This document shows positions 24,389 to 32,605 of a stretch of 32,767 nucleotides of DNA, in pieces. Within the stretch, counting starts at the first letter, position 1. Every line of letters starts with the position of its first letter. Source of the DNA: an uncultured Colwellia sp. GTDB taxonomy: Bacteria > Pseudomonadota > Gammaproteobacteria > Enterobacterales > Alteromonadaceae. The translations under genes were made by a program, and so were the position numbers. The DNA is taken from positions 1 to 32,767 of the forward strand of contig CAJWZC010000038.1 of NCBI GenBank assembly GCA_913049915.1. The letters are read 5' to 3'. The notes under the pieces are model-generated. The model ran no database searches. It saw only the letters and a program-made list of their open reading frames with translations, and was not told where the DNA came from.

Positions 24389-26737
24389 TTAAATCGCTTC
24401 AATCGCCTTTTTAATAGGTACATCAACTACAGTACTAGAACTTTCGCTCGCTTTATATTTACCTTTATCAAGTAACATCAATAATGGTGGTAAGAATAAG
24501 AAATCGACCACAAGTGCGATAAAAATAGTAAGCGCTGTTAAGAAGCCCATATCCGCATTCATTTTAAATGATGACTGTGCCAGTACCGTAAAGCCTGCTA
24601 CCAATACAAAGGTGGTTATCCATAGTGCTCGTCCGACATTATCAAAAGCATAGTGTACGGCTTCTTTCGACGTAGCATTTTTTTCTCGTCTCGCATGAAG
24701 GTACTTACTTAAAAAATGTACAGTATCGTCAACAACAATGCCTAAAGTCATACCAATAACTACCGATAAACCTAAACCAACTTGCGCGCTAAGTAAGCCC
24801 CAAAGACCAAAGGCAATCGCTGCAGGTGCTAAGTTTGGTAGTAAACTGATCAAACCAAAGCGCCAGCTTTTAAGTGCTACACCTAATAAAATTGAAATTA
24901 GGATTAACGCCAGTGTTGTACCAATAAGCATACTAATGATGTTACGTTGACCTATATGGGCGAACATTAAACTTGGGCTAGCAAAGTCGACTTCATACTG
25001 TGGTGCGTGTTTGGCAAACCATTCAACCATGTCTGCTTCAATATTAATCAGTTCATTACTGGTCATGTTTTTAAAGGTCGCGACAATTCTTGATGAAGAT
25101 TTATCAACGTCTAATTGGTTATTTAAATCTAAGCCATAAGGTAATGACATTTCATATAATAATAGGTATTGCGCCGACATTTCCTGGCTGTCGGGTAATT
25201 TATACCAACTAGGATCATCACTGTGCATATTCTTATTCAAGCGCTTTAAGGTATCGGTAATGGTATTTACATGGTCCGTTTCAGCACGAGCACGTAACCA
25301 ATCACTAAAGTCACTAATACTATTTAGATACTCAGGATTATTAATACCACTTGATTCACCGGTTTTCACTGAGATCTCAACAACCATCATGCCAGATAAG
25401 TTTTCTTGCATATAATCTGTTGCGGCGCGATATGGCACAGTTTCATCGAAATATTTAACAAAATCATCATTGAGTTCATTGTTAGGAATGAACATTATTG
25501 AAGCGATAATCAATACACTGGTTAAAGGTAATAAAGCTTTACGTTTGGCAATAACAAAGTCTGCCAATTTAGCCATAATATCTTTCTTATGTTCTGATTG
25601 CTTTTTCACTCGCACCGGTAAAACAGTTAATAATGCAGGGAAAATAGTAACAGAAAATACAAACGCTAACATAACTCCAATAGCCACTAAGTTTCCTAAA
25701 TCTCTAAATGGTGGAGAGTCAGAAAAGTTCATGCTTAAAAAGCCAATGGCTGTAGTAATACTCGTTAAGAAGATAGGTTGGAAGTTGATTTTAATACTAC
25801 GGGCAATAGCGGTACGTTTATCTGCACCTTGACGCATTTCATAAAACATTGATGTTAATATATGAATACAATCTGCTACGGCTAAGGTCATTATCATTGT
25901 TGGTGCTGATGATGATGGTCCTGTTAGGTAAAAACCTAACCAGCCGGCAAGTCCCATGGTAGTAACAATACTCATAATGATTATAAGTACCGTAGAGATA
26001 GTACCGGTGATGGTTCTTAGCAATAAGCCAATAGTTACGATGACCACAAGAAACATCAGTGGAATAAGCGTTGAACCATCACTAATTGAAGACTCACCAA
26101 ATGAGGTGTTCATCATGATCATGCCCGATAGATATACTTCAACGTCTGGGTGCTCAGCTAAAAATTTCGCTTGAATGGCACGTACGCTAGTAGCAACTTC
26201 AGGCGTTTCTGCCATCGGGTCAACACCAGGTAATTGTACGGTGACATTAACAACTGAAACATGGCCTGTTTTAGAGATTATTTTATTAACGAGTAAAGGC
26301 TCGCTAATGGCAATCTGCTTAATTTTAGCTAGCTTTTCGATCGTTAATTTTTTAGTCGACATGACTAGATCTTCAACGATCATGTCATCTTCTTCGGCAT
26401 AGGTGTATTGAAAGTTAGTGACTGAATCAACACGTGTAGAATAAGGTACTTGCCAACTTGCTTTCGTTAATACCTTTAACGCGGCTAAATGCTCAGTGGT
26501 AAAAACATTACCATCTTTTGGTACGACAACGAACGAAACATTATCGCTTTTGGCGTATACTTTTTGCATTGTCTCAAAGGCAGTTAGTTGTGGGTTTTCT
26601 TCACTAAAGAATACACGGTAGTCCTGTTTAAATTCTAACTTTTGCGCTCCCATACCAGCCACTATCGCGAAAGTAATACAAACCAGTATCACCCAAAATG
26701 GATTGTTGCCGACAAAATTATAGAGTTTGTCTCTCAT
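24389..26737 (-). CDS. RND superfamily (MMPL-type) exporter
   Basis: A 782-residue inner-membrane protein with two repeats, each of one helix, a large periplasmic loop and five more helices (about 12 helices in all). The first repeat has the helix near residue 15-35, a loop to about 215, then LMFLVVIVTIGLLLRTITGT and MTLAVADCIHILTSMFYEMR; the second has GMTLGIVVDDTVHFLSKYLH near residue 670. Paired acidic residues in these helices are the proton-relay site of the family. It lacks the size of AcrB (about 1,050 residues) and fits lipid-handling MMPL/HpnN-like proteins. AGGAG lies before the ATG. First gene of the operon; a TetR operator lies 51 bp upstream. Confidence 0.87.
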   Translation of the reverse strand: MRDKLYNFVGNNPFWVILVCITFAIVAGMGAQKLEFKQDYRVFFSEENPQLTAFETMQKVYAKSDNVSFVVVPKDGNVFTTEHLAALKVLTKASWQVPYSTRVDSVTNFQYTYAEEDDMIVEDLVMSTKKLTIEKLAKIKQIAISEPLLVNKIISKTGHVSVVNVTVQLPGVDPMAETPEVATSVRAIQAKFLAEHPDVEVYLSGMIMMNTSFGESSISDGSTLIPLMFLVVIVTIGLLLRTITGTISTVLIIIMSIVTTMGLAGWLGFYLTGPSSSAPTMIMTLAVADCIHILTSMFYEMRQGADKRTAIARSIKINFQPIFLTSITTAIGFLSMNFSDSPPFRDLGNLVAIGVMLAFVFSVTIFPALLTVLPVRVKKQSEHKKDIMAKLADFVIAKRKALLPLTSVLIIASIMFIPNNELNDDFVKYFDETVPYRAATDYMQENLSGMMVVEISVKTGESSGINNPEYLNSISDFSDWLRARAETDHVNTITDTLKRLNKNMHSDDPSWYKLPDSQEMSAQYLLLYEMSLPYGLDLNNQLDVDKSSSRIVATFKNMTSNELINIEADMVEWFAKHAPQYEVDFASPSLMFAHIGQRNIISMLIGTTLALILISILLGVALKSWRFGLISLLPNLAPAAIAFGLWGLLSAQVGLGLSVVIGMTLGIVVDDTVHFLSKYLHARREKNATSKEAVHYAFDNVGRALWITTFVLVAGFTVLAQSSFKMNADMGFLTALTIFIALVVDFLFLPPLLMLLDKGKYKASESSSTVVDVPIKKAIEAI

Positions 26738-26787
26738 TGTTAAGCTCCTGTACTATAAGTTTTTCTTCATTAATGAAGAGTCTTTTA

Positions 26788-26804
26788 GATGACGAATCGT
26801 CATC
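26788..26804. promoter_or_regulatory. TetR operator upstream of the exporter operon
   Basis: GATGACGA-A-TCGTCATC, a perfect 17-bp palindrome 51 bases before the exporter start codon. Its 13-bp core TGACGAATCGTCA occurs again at 27655-27667 in front of tetR. Confidence 0.85.
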
Positions 26805-26813
26805 TTATCTATC

Positions 26814-26837
26814 AAAAAAATGCGGTTAATGACCGCA
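26814..26837 (-). terminator. Terminator of the tetR gene
   Basis: On the minus strand TGCGGT-CATTA-ACCGCA is followed directly by a run of seven T. It lies 30 bases after the tetR stop and separates it from the exporter operon, which therefore needs its own promoter. Confidence 0.82.
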
Positions 26838-26867
26838 CATTTTTATTATCTGGTTTACTAAAAAAGG

Positions 26868-27635
26868 CTAACTAAAACTACCAAAGTTTAGCTCACGCCC
26901 TTTTGCTTTAATTTGCGCTAACTCTTGCGGAAATAATTCAGCTAAAGCGATTTGTAATTCTGCACAATGGCTACTATTTTTCGTTAGCGGTTTCCAACCC
27001 ATACCATCGAATAACATATTACTTAAGTTAAACAGCTCACGTTCTACAATTAGATTAGTTCTACCGCTACATTGTTCGACTTCAGCTGAGAGCAAGGTAA
27101 TAGCCCCATAAGCCATAGACCAATTACTAAAACATAATTGCTGTATATCCATTTTCATAGAAAGTACCAAGCTATTATCATTTAAACCGTCTTCTACAAT
27201 GCCGTGAATGGAAGTCATCAACTTAACTTCTAACCGTTCACCCTCATTAATATTTTTTTTACTTGATTTCCCCGCTACATTGGGCGATTTGGCACACATA
27301 ACACATTGAAAAAGTGCTGGGTATAAAATAGCATAAATAAGATAGGAGAAGTTTAATACCAGCATTCGTGAACGTGCACAGCCTTTGAATTGATATACGC
27401 GATAAAATAAATCGCCTAAGACTTCGATGGAATAATTACCAATAGCTGAGAGTAAATCTTCTTTACCAATAAAGTGTTTATAGACAGTACCTTTTGAAAA
27501 AGGTACTTGAGCGACCACTTTATCCATAGTCAGGTTTTCAATACCATTTTGCTTAATGAGTAGCACAGCAGAGTTGATTATTAACAACTCTCTTTCTTTA
27601 AGTGCTGTTTCATCGAGTAACTTAGGGGGTGTCAT
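26868..27635 (-). CDS. TetR-family repressor of the exporter operon
   Basis: A 255-residue regulator. The N-terminal TetR domain is clear: ELLIINSAVLLIKQNGIENL, then TMDKVVAQVPFSKGTVYKHF with the recognition helix SKGTVYKHF and IGKEDLL. The C-terminal ligand part is long, with a few cysteines (FQCVMCAKSP). The frame is open to an ATG at 27668, but that ATG lies within the operator palindrome and only about 6 bases after the predicted transcription start; the ATG at 27635 (MTPPKLLDET) leaves a normal leader and is preferred. An almost identical palindrome stands before its own gene and before the exporter gene, so autorepression and repression of the exporter are likely. Ligand unknown. Confidence 0.87.
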   Translation of the reverse strand: MTPPKLLDETALKERELLIINSAVLLIKQNGIENLTMDKVVAQVPFSKGTVYKHFIGKEDLLSAIGNYSIEVLGDLFYRVYQFKGCARSRMLVLNFSYLIYAILYPALFQCVMCAKSPNVAGKSSKKNINEGERLEVKLMTSIHGIVEDGLNDNSLVLSMKMDIQQLCFSNWSMAYGAITLLSAEVEQCSGRTNLIVERELFNLSNMLFDGMGWKPLTKNSSHCAELQIALAELFPQELAQIKAKGRELNFGSFS

Positions 27636-27654
27636 AATATCTGCTTTGAAAATG

Positions 27655-27667
27655 TGACGAATCGTCA
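27655..27667. promoter_or_regulatory. TetR operator at the tetR promoter
   Basis: TGACGA-A-TCGTCA, perfect 13-bp palindrome just downstream of the tetR -10 element, identical to the core of 26788-26804. Binding here would block transcription start, giving autoregulation. Confidence 0.83.
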
Positions 27668-27680
27668 TTAACGTTTTGTT

Positions 27681-27708
27681 ATCATACTTATAATGTAATT
27701 ATTGTCAA
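27681..27708 (-). promoter_or_regulatory. Sigma-70 promoter of tetR
   Basis: On the minus strand TTGACA (complement 27703-27708), 16-bp spacer, TATGAT (complement 27681-27686). Both boxes are near consensus. Transcription would start near 27674. Confidence 0.7.
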
Positions 27709-28331
27709 CGATATTATAACTTAAATGTACATGTGAATTTTCTTTCATCGCCATAATATGGTTCAAGAGGAATAACGTGGAAGCAATTTAACTTGCTATA
27801 GCGTTTATTAGTGTGAGAGTTTTTGAAAGTAAACTAAATTTTCTTATATAGAATATGAAGGGTAGATATTAATACACACATTTTCTTATATACATTTAAG
27901 GTAAGACATGGTGAGTTGTGTTTCTGCTCTAAAATAGATATTTTTGATAAAAGTACGCCCGCTTTTGCCATAAAGCTAACCTAATCAGTAATCAAAATCA
28001 GTCAGATTTATGTTCACTTTGATACGATACCAGACGTTAGCCCACAGATATAAATATGCATTGATTGACTATAAATTTTACTAATAAGTCGAATAACCTG
28101 ACTGTCAAAAATACGCACTAAGGGAACATTAGTACTAATATTTATTAGTGCTAAAAAACTACGCCATTTGAGGGTGACATAGCTTAATAGATTAGACCAT
28201 GTCAATTCAAGTAAGTCTCGCGGTACCATCATTGAAAAGGCTTACTAGTAATAGTAGGGATTTTTTCTATCACATCTTGTTTTGTAGTACTTATTATTTT
28301 TAAAACTGCTATTGGAAAGCAAACATAATTA
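27709..28331. other. Largely non-coding region between tetR and the HlyD gene
   Basis: AT-rich. An ATTTTCTTATATA word occurs twice near 27838 and 27884. The only frame of note is 28014-28232 on the minus strand, treated separately. No RNA gene or clear terminator is seen. Confidence 0.5.
28014..28232 (-). CDS. Doubtful small ORF or gene fragment downstream of the glycan operon
   Basis: A 72-residue frame that I do not recognise (begins MMVPRDLLELTWSNLLSYV, contains ISTNVPLVRIFDSQVIRLIS). The amino-acid mix is protein-like, with hydrophobic and charged residues in a plausible pattern, so it may be the remains of a longer gene. There is no clear ribosome binding site and it lies 99 bp after the HlyD gene on the same strand. 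It could equally be chance. Confidence 0.25.
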   Translation of the reverse strand: MMVPRDLLELTWSNLLSYVTLKWRSFLALINISTNVPLVRIFDSQVIRLISKIYSQSMHIYICGLTSGIVSK

Positions 28332-29387
28332 TCAAAAAAGCGATTTTTCTGCAGTGTAATGAAATCTAATTTTTACAGGTAAGCCTTCAATAATCACCTC
28401 AGGTATAGGTGTAATGTCTAAAGTCACCTTAATGGCGGATTCACTACCTTTAAATGGCCCCGACAACACGCCAGGTAATTGTTCAGATAACTGGGTTGGT
28501 GTGTTTACAACTCCATCGTATGTTTTTCCATTAGGTAAAGTGATAATTGCAGTTTGACCCATTTTTACATAATCCATACGTTCTGGGGCTAAATATACAT
28601 GAACAACAGGTTTGGCGAGATTAGAAATTGAAATTAAGGGCTCACTTTTATCAACAAATTGCCCTTCTTTGACCATGATATTATTAACTATGGCAGCTTT
28701 TGGAGTAAAAACGCTTAACATTTGTTGTTTGACTTTAACTTGGATTAATGCTCTCTCTATATGTAATAAAGATTTCGCCAAATCACCTTTTTTATGTTCT
28801 TCGACAGCTGTTTCATAGCTAATAAGCACTTCTTGGTAACGGCCTGTAGCTTCAACATTAGAGCGTTGAATCAAAAGTTTATCGCTCAACGGCAAAACAC
28901 CACGTTCATTATACTCCTGATATTCTTTAGAGATTAAACGCTGCGATAGAGCTGCTTTTTTATAAGTGGCTATTTGACGCATGTATAATACTTCTATTGA
29001 GTCTAATCCTTGTTTATGATAAGTTGAAAATAGCTCGTAATTACGGCTTAGTAATTCCTGGTCCTTCATTAATATAGGTGAATACATTTGTAATAATTTT
29101 TGTTTTGACTGAACTCTTTCACCTGGAACAACGTCAATTGATCTAATGAACCCCTCTTCGGCCGAGACCAATACAATAGGTTCTGTTGTTAAAATACCAA
29201 CCGCTGTAATCAATACTTTTTGCTTAATCATGTACCAACCAAAAATCACAAGTGGCGATAAAATTAAAGATAACAATAAATACCAACGAATTTTAAATGC
29301 TATGCGTTTTGCTGGTGCATAAGCAACTTTGAATCCGTCATTTTTCGTTGGATTTATTTGTTTTTCGGTTTTAAAGGAAATTTTCAT
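28332..29387 (-). CDS. HlyD-family membrane-fusion protein of the glycan operon
   Basis: A 351-residue protein with a short cytosolic N-terminus, one transmembrane helix at about 35-54 (WYLLLSLILSPLVIFGWYMI) and a periplasmic part. ILTTEPIVLVSAEEGFIRSI and VVPGERVQSKQKLLQM form the first half of the split biotinyl-lipoyl-like hairpin, a helical hairpin spans about 105-215, and the second half follows (AAIVNNIMVKEGQFVDKSEP), then a beta barrel with YLAPERMDYVKMGQTAIITL. It is the general HlyD/Alg44 layout but lacks a PilZ domain. Its ATG shares one base with the glycosyltransferase stop (TAATG), so the two are coupled. It probably links the synthase to the periplasm. Confidence 0.83.
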   Translation of the reverse strand: MKISFKTEKQINPTKNDGFKVAYAPAKRIAFKIRWYLLLSLILSPLVIFGWYMIKQKVLITAVGILTTEPIVLVSAEEGFIRSIDVVPGERVQSKQKLLQMYSPILMKDQELLSRNYELFSTYHKQGLDSIEVLYMRQIATYKKAALSQRLISKEYQEYNERGVLPLSDKLLIQRSNVEATGRYQEVLISYETAVEEHKKGDLAKSLLHIERALIQVKVKQQMLSVFTPKAAIVNNIMVKEGQFVDKSEPLISISNLAKPVVHVYLAPERMDYVKMGQTAIITLPNGKTYDGVVNTPTQLSEQLPGVLSGPFKGSESAIKVTLDITPIPEVIIEGLPVKIRFHYTAEKSLF

Positions 29388-30715
29388 TAAAATTTATTAC
29401 CTTTTTTTATTACCCACCAAGGGGCCATATTGCTTTCTTCATGACCTCGCCTAAATACTTCATTAAGTATCGCGAAGGCGGAGAAACCACGGGTGATTAA
29501 TGTATATATGGGAAAAGGAAAGAACATTAGCCAATATAGAACTTTTATATCTTCTTTCGGCCTTTCAGAAATGGCAAATAAGAAAAACAAGAAATGTAAC
29601 AAGCTTAAAATGAGGTAAACAAAAAACTGAACAATCATCATTGATGCAAATAAATAAAAACCGTAGGTCGTTAATAACCAAATATAAAAAAAAATCACTA
29701 ATAATGGTATCAGAATGTTCTGTAATACACCGTAAACAAGTGTAAATATAAACGTTTTAAAGCCAAGTAAATTTGGACTAAAGGCATAAGGATGTTTACG
29801 TAAATACAAGAATAATAAGTCACCATCCCAGCGCATTCTTTGCTGAAACAATTCTCCCCAAGTTTCGGGAGCATCTGTATGACCAATTGCTTTAGTCGCA
29901 AAGGGAATAAGAATATTAGGATGCCGTGACATATATTGCTTGATACGCATAGTTAAATCGAGGTCTTCTGCTGTATGTGTATCCCAACCACCAATCTGTT
30001 GTAAAAATTGACGACGAAAAGCACCAAAAGCACCCGATATATTATTAATTAAATTCCATTCTGCTAAGCCTGTTTTACCGGCCTGCATAGAGATCATATA
30101 CTCTAAAGCTTGCATATGTGTAACAAAACTCTTTTTAATATTTCGAACCCTTAAAGAACCACCAACAGCGGGAACATTGGGGTCTTCAAATTCTTTTATA
30201 ATTTCATAAACCATATTATTATCAAAAGATGTATCTCCATCTGCATTTATAATGATTTCTCCCTTTGCAGCATATAGACCTGCATTTAAAGTACTCACTC
30301 GTCCGCCACGTTGCCATTTAGGAACAATATTAATGGTACGATTATGATATGTTTTTACTAGTGAGATACAATCTTTAGCGGCTTGATAGGTATCGGCATT
30401 TTGCTTCGCGCCATCAATTACTGGAATAATTTCAATCGTTCCTGGATATATTTGTTCACATAAAGTCAAAATAGTTTGCTTGATACCATCACCTTCACCA
30501 TAACATGTGATTATGCAGCTCACACTTGGTGTTATTGTTAAAGGTTCTGACAATTTGGTCCGACGATACCAAAACGTAATACCTGAAAATACAATAAACA
30601 TTAAGGGTAATTCAAAAATCACCAACATAGGTAAATAGATAACAACTACATCAAAGTGTTCTTGCAACATATTTATAGTCGCAAGAACTAAATATTCAAG
30701 ATAACTAAATTCCAT
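29387..30715 (-). CDS. Processive family 2 glycosyltransferase (membrane polysaccharide synthase)
   Basis: A 442-residue inner-membrane synthase. Membrane segments flank a cytosolic GT2 domain: an N-terminal helix pair (about 20-48), the catalytic domain from 63 to 300, and several C-terminal helices (about 310-420). The catalytic set is complete: D101 in PVIDGA, D159-x-D161 (NADGD), TAED (248-251) as the acceptor base, and QxxRW (292-296) that binds the growing chain, the mark of processive synthases such as cellulose, chitin, hyaluronan and Alg8 types. The polymer is unknown. It starts at the stop codon of the TackOD1-like gene (TAATG) and ends at the HlyD start, so all three are coupled. 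Confidence 0.9.
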   Translation of the reverse strand: MEFSYLEYLVLATINMLQEHFDVVVIYLPMLVIFELPLMFIVFSGITFWYRRTKLSEPLTITPSVSCIITCYGEGDGIKQTILTLCEQIYPGTIEIIPVIDGAKQNADTYQAAKDCISLVKTYHNRTINIVPKWQRGGRVSTLNAGLYAAKGEIIINADGDTSFDNNMVYEIIKEFEDPNVPAVGGSLRVRNIKKSFVTHMQALEYMISMQAGKTGLAEWNLINNISGAFGAFRRQFLQQIGGWDTHTAEDLDLTMRIKQYMSRHPNILIPFATKAIGHTDAPETWGELFQQRMRWDGDLLFLYLRKHPYAFSPNLLGFKTFIFTLVYGVLQNILIPLLVIFFYIWLLTTYGFYLFASMMIVQFFVYLILSLLHFLFFLFAISERPKEDIKVLYWLMFFPFPIYTLITRGFSAFAILNEVFRRGHEESNMAPWWVIKKGNKF

Positions 30716-32067
30716 TAGTTACCCATTTTCTGAGCTCTTTCAGCAAGCCAAAACTCTACATTATTTGATAGTGTACTTTCAGGTAATAAGTGTAACGAGG
30801 CTATAAGTTCTAGAGGATTACCTTGTTGTTCTTTTGAAATCGTTCCTATTTTTTCTTGAATAATTTTTATACTTTGCTCAGATACCCCTGAGAGTAAGAA
30901 AAATAAAGTATCATCACTATACTGGCAGAATATATCTGTCGTTCTTAGTAATTTACGTAAACGTTCATTAAACGCTTCCAATTGACCTGTTAATGCTACG
31001 GTGGACATGGCTTTTGTTAACTCCAATAAGTTAACAAATTTTAAACCAACAAATAGATGATGTTCATTCTTACGAACGGCCATTTTATTCAACCAGTTTG
31101 TCATCCAAGAAAAATGCTCTCTTGTAACGAGCTCACCAACAGATGTTACAAGTAATTGAGGTTCATTTCCCGTCTTTATCTTGATAATACCGTTATGCGC
31201 TAACGTAAAACTAAAGTATTCTTTTTGTACCAAGTCATCGATGTCATTTTTTTGCCCACAAGTAAAACAATGAACAGAAACTTTGGCATCTATAAATATA
31301 TTATTGCAATTATTACAGCGTTGATTTTCAATAGGTCTATCGTAATCTGTTCCAATATGTCGCAAGGTGTTTAAACAATTAGGACAAACCATTCCTCCAG
31401 AGCGGATAAATTCATTTTGATCACCTACGTGACCACACGCAAAACAATGTAAAGCTCGTTCAATTTTTAAATCAATAGAGCCACAGTCACTGCAACAATC
31501 AACATAATTCAATAACGATGATTGACACGAACCACATTGCCTGATCCTATCGATAAGTTTTTCTTGAGCTAAATGCCCGGCTTTAACCATACGATTAAGC
31601 CATAAATCTTTACCTTCCCCTTGATCCCACAATTCAATAAATGGATATTTATAATTAACTCCTTTATTAATGATTCGACTCGGGCGTAAACTTCTTTCTT
31701 TACTCATCCATAAGTAACTTAATAATTTATTTTCTAAATTATCATTGGTATTTAGATTTAACTCTTCTTTTCGCAATAAATAATAATTAATCTTATCATC
31801 GATATTATTTGGAATAAGGCCGTCGACCATAGCTAAATCAGAAAAATCACTGTTTTCCGTATAAATTAAGCTATGAAAGTTAATACTATTAGAGCGAACT
31901 TTACTTAACCAAGATAGGAAGGTAGATTCGCTTGTTGTAAAAATAAAAACAGCGGCATATTCGCAATCAAAAACGAAATCTAAGTCGTTTACAGATACCT
32001 CTACAACGGCATATTCCGACGTTAACATCATATTTTTTTGAGTACCAATAGATAATATTTTAGTCAT
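30715..32067 (-). CDS. Zinc-ribbon (TackOD1-like) protein with degenerate GGDEF domain
   Basis: A 450-residue cytosolic protein. The N-terminal part (about 20-95) looks like a degraded receiver domain. Residues 178-270 hold six CxxC pairs (CGSC, CSDC, CFAC, CPNC, CNNC, CFTC) in the order of the TackOD1 output domain, including GGMVCPNCLNTLRHIGTDYD; three structural zincs are expected. Residues about 330-430 match a GGDEF fold (LKFVNLLELTKAM, LRTTDIFCQY), but the GGDEF signature is replaced by SDDTL, so cyclase activity is unlikely and nucleotide sensing is possible. The frame opens at a TTG at 32079; the ATG at 32067 is preferred. First gene of the glycan operon. Confidence 0.75.
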   Translation of the reverse strand: MTKILSIGTQKNMMLTSEYAVVEVSVNDLDFVFDCEYAAVFIFTTSESTFLSWLSKVRSNSINFHSLIYTENSDFSDLAMVDGLIPNNIDDKINYYLLRKEELNLNTNDNLENKLLSYLWMSKERSLRPSRIINKGVNYKYPFIELWDQGEGKDLWLNRMVKAGHLAQEKLIDRIRQCGSCQSSLLNYVDCCSDCGSIDLKIERALHCFACGHVGDQNEFIRSGGMVCPNCLNTLRHIGTDYDRPIENQRCNNCNNIFIDAKVSVHCFTCGQKNDIDDLVQKEYFSFTLAHNGIIKIKTGNEPQLLVTSVGELVTREHFSWMTNWLNKMAVRKNEHHLFVGLKFVNLLELTKAMSTVALTGQLEAFNERLRKLLRTTDIFCQYSDDTLFFLLSGVSEQSIKIIQEKIGTISKEQQGNPLELIASLHLLPESTLSNNVEFWLAERAQKMGN

Positions 32068-32121
32068 GATTAATACCAAAAATAAAACAAAAAACCCTTA
32101 AAGACACTTTGTTATTAAAAC

Positions 32122-32139
32122 AAGCTAGACAAAAGCCAA
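32122..32139 (-). promoter_or_regulatory. Candidate sigma-54 (-24/-12) promoter of the glycan operon
   Basis: On the minus strand TTGGCTTTTGTCTAGCTT fits the TGGC-N8-GC spacing of sigma-54 promoters (TGGCAC-N5-TTGCW), with TGGC and GC in the correct positions. The start codon is about 57 bases after the GC. Single match, not tested against background. Confidence 0.35.
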
Positions 32140-32145
32140 CTACGG

Positions 32146-32181
32146 CAAAGCTGTGTGAATGTTTTAGAAGCTTCAGCTTTG
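32146..32181. promoter_or_regulatory. Inverted repeat CAAAGCTG/CAGCTTTG upstream of the glycan operon
   Basis: Perfect 8-nt arms at 32146-32153 and 32174-32181, 20 bases apart, just upstream of the candidate sigma-54 promoter. It could be an activator site or an RNA stem. Confidence 0.4.
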
Positions 32182-32582
32182 AATAATACATAGCGAACTT
32201 AATGTATCCCCTTATTGCTAAATATAGCTTTTATTGTAATAAGGCTTTTTACGGATAATAACGTTGTTAAATGCTCTTATTTTTTCATCATCTATATTCC
32301 CTGAAATACAAGTATCAACGAGATTACATGATTTACATTTAATATTGTGTATGAATCTAATAGACATAAAACAACAAAAGTAAAATTATAATATTAAATA
32401 CAATGATTTATAAATAACTTTATAAATAAACAGACCAAACAAGGCAAGTTTAATTCGTAGACTGTTTAAAACTACTTTATGTAAAACTTACCGTTATACA
32501 AGATAGTCTCTGGCTCACTATCTATTATATCATATGATCAAGATTTAAATTTTTAACGTACACAAGTAACTATCGAGTCTAA

Positions 32583-32605
32583 TTATCTACAACTGTTGTA
32601 GATAA
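32583..32605. promoter_or_regulatory. Perfect 23-bp palindrome
   Basis: TTATCTACAAC (32583-32593), a central T, then the exact complement at 32595-32605. Two 11-nt perfect arms strongly suggest an operator. It lies about 515 bp before the glycan operon and may instead serve a gene beyond the window. Confidence 0.6.

Noticed and set aside
24738-26402. Several plus-strand frames opposite the RND exporter gene
   Set aside because: Shadows caused by the codon use of the exporter; no ribosome binding sites or family matches.
32080-32260. Possible c-di-GMP (GEMM) riboswitch before the glycan operon
   Set aside because: A hairpin is present, but the conserved GEMM core and tetraloop/receptor sequences are not found.
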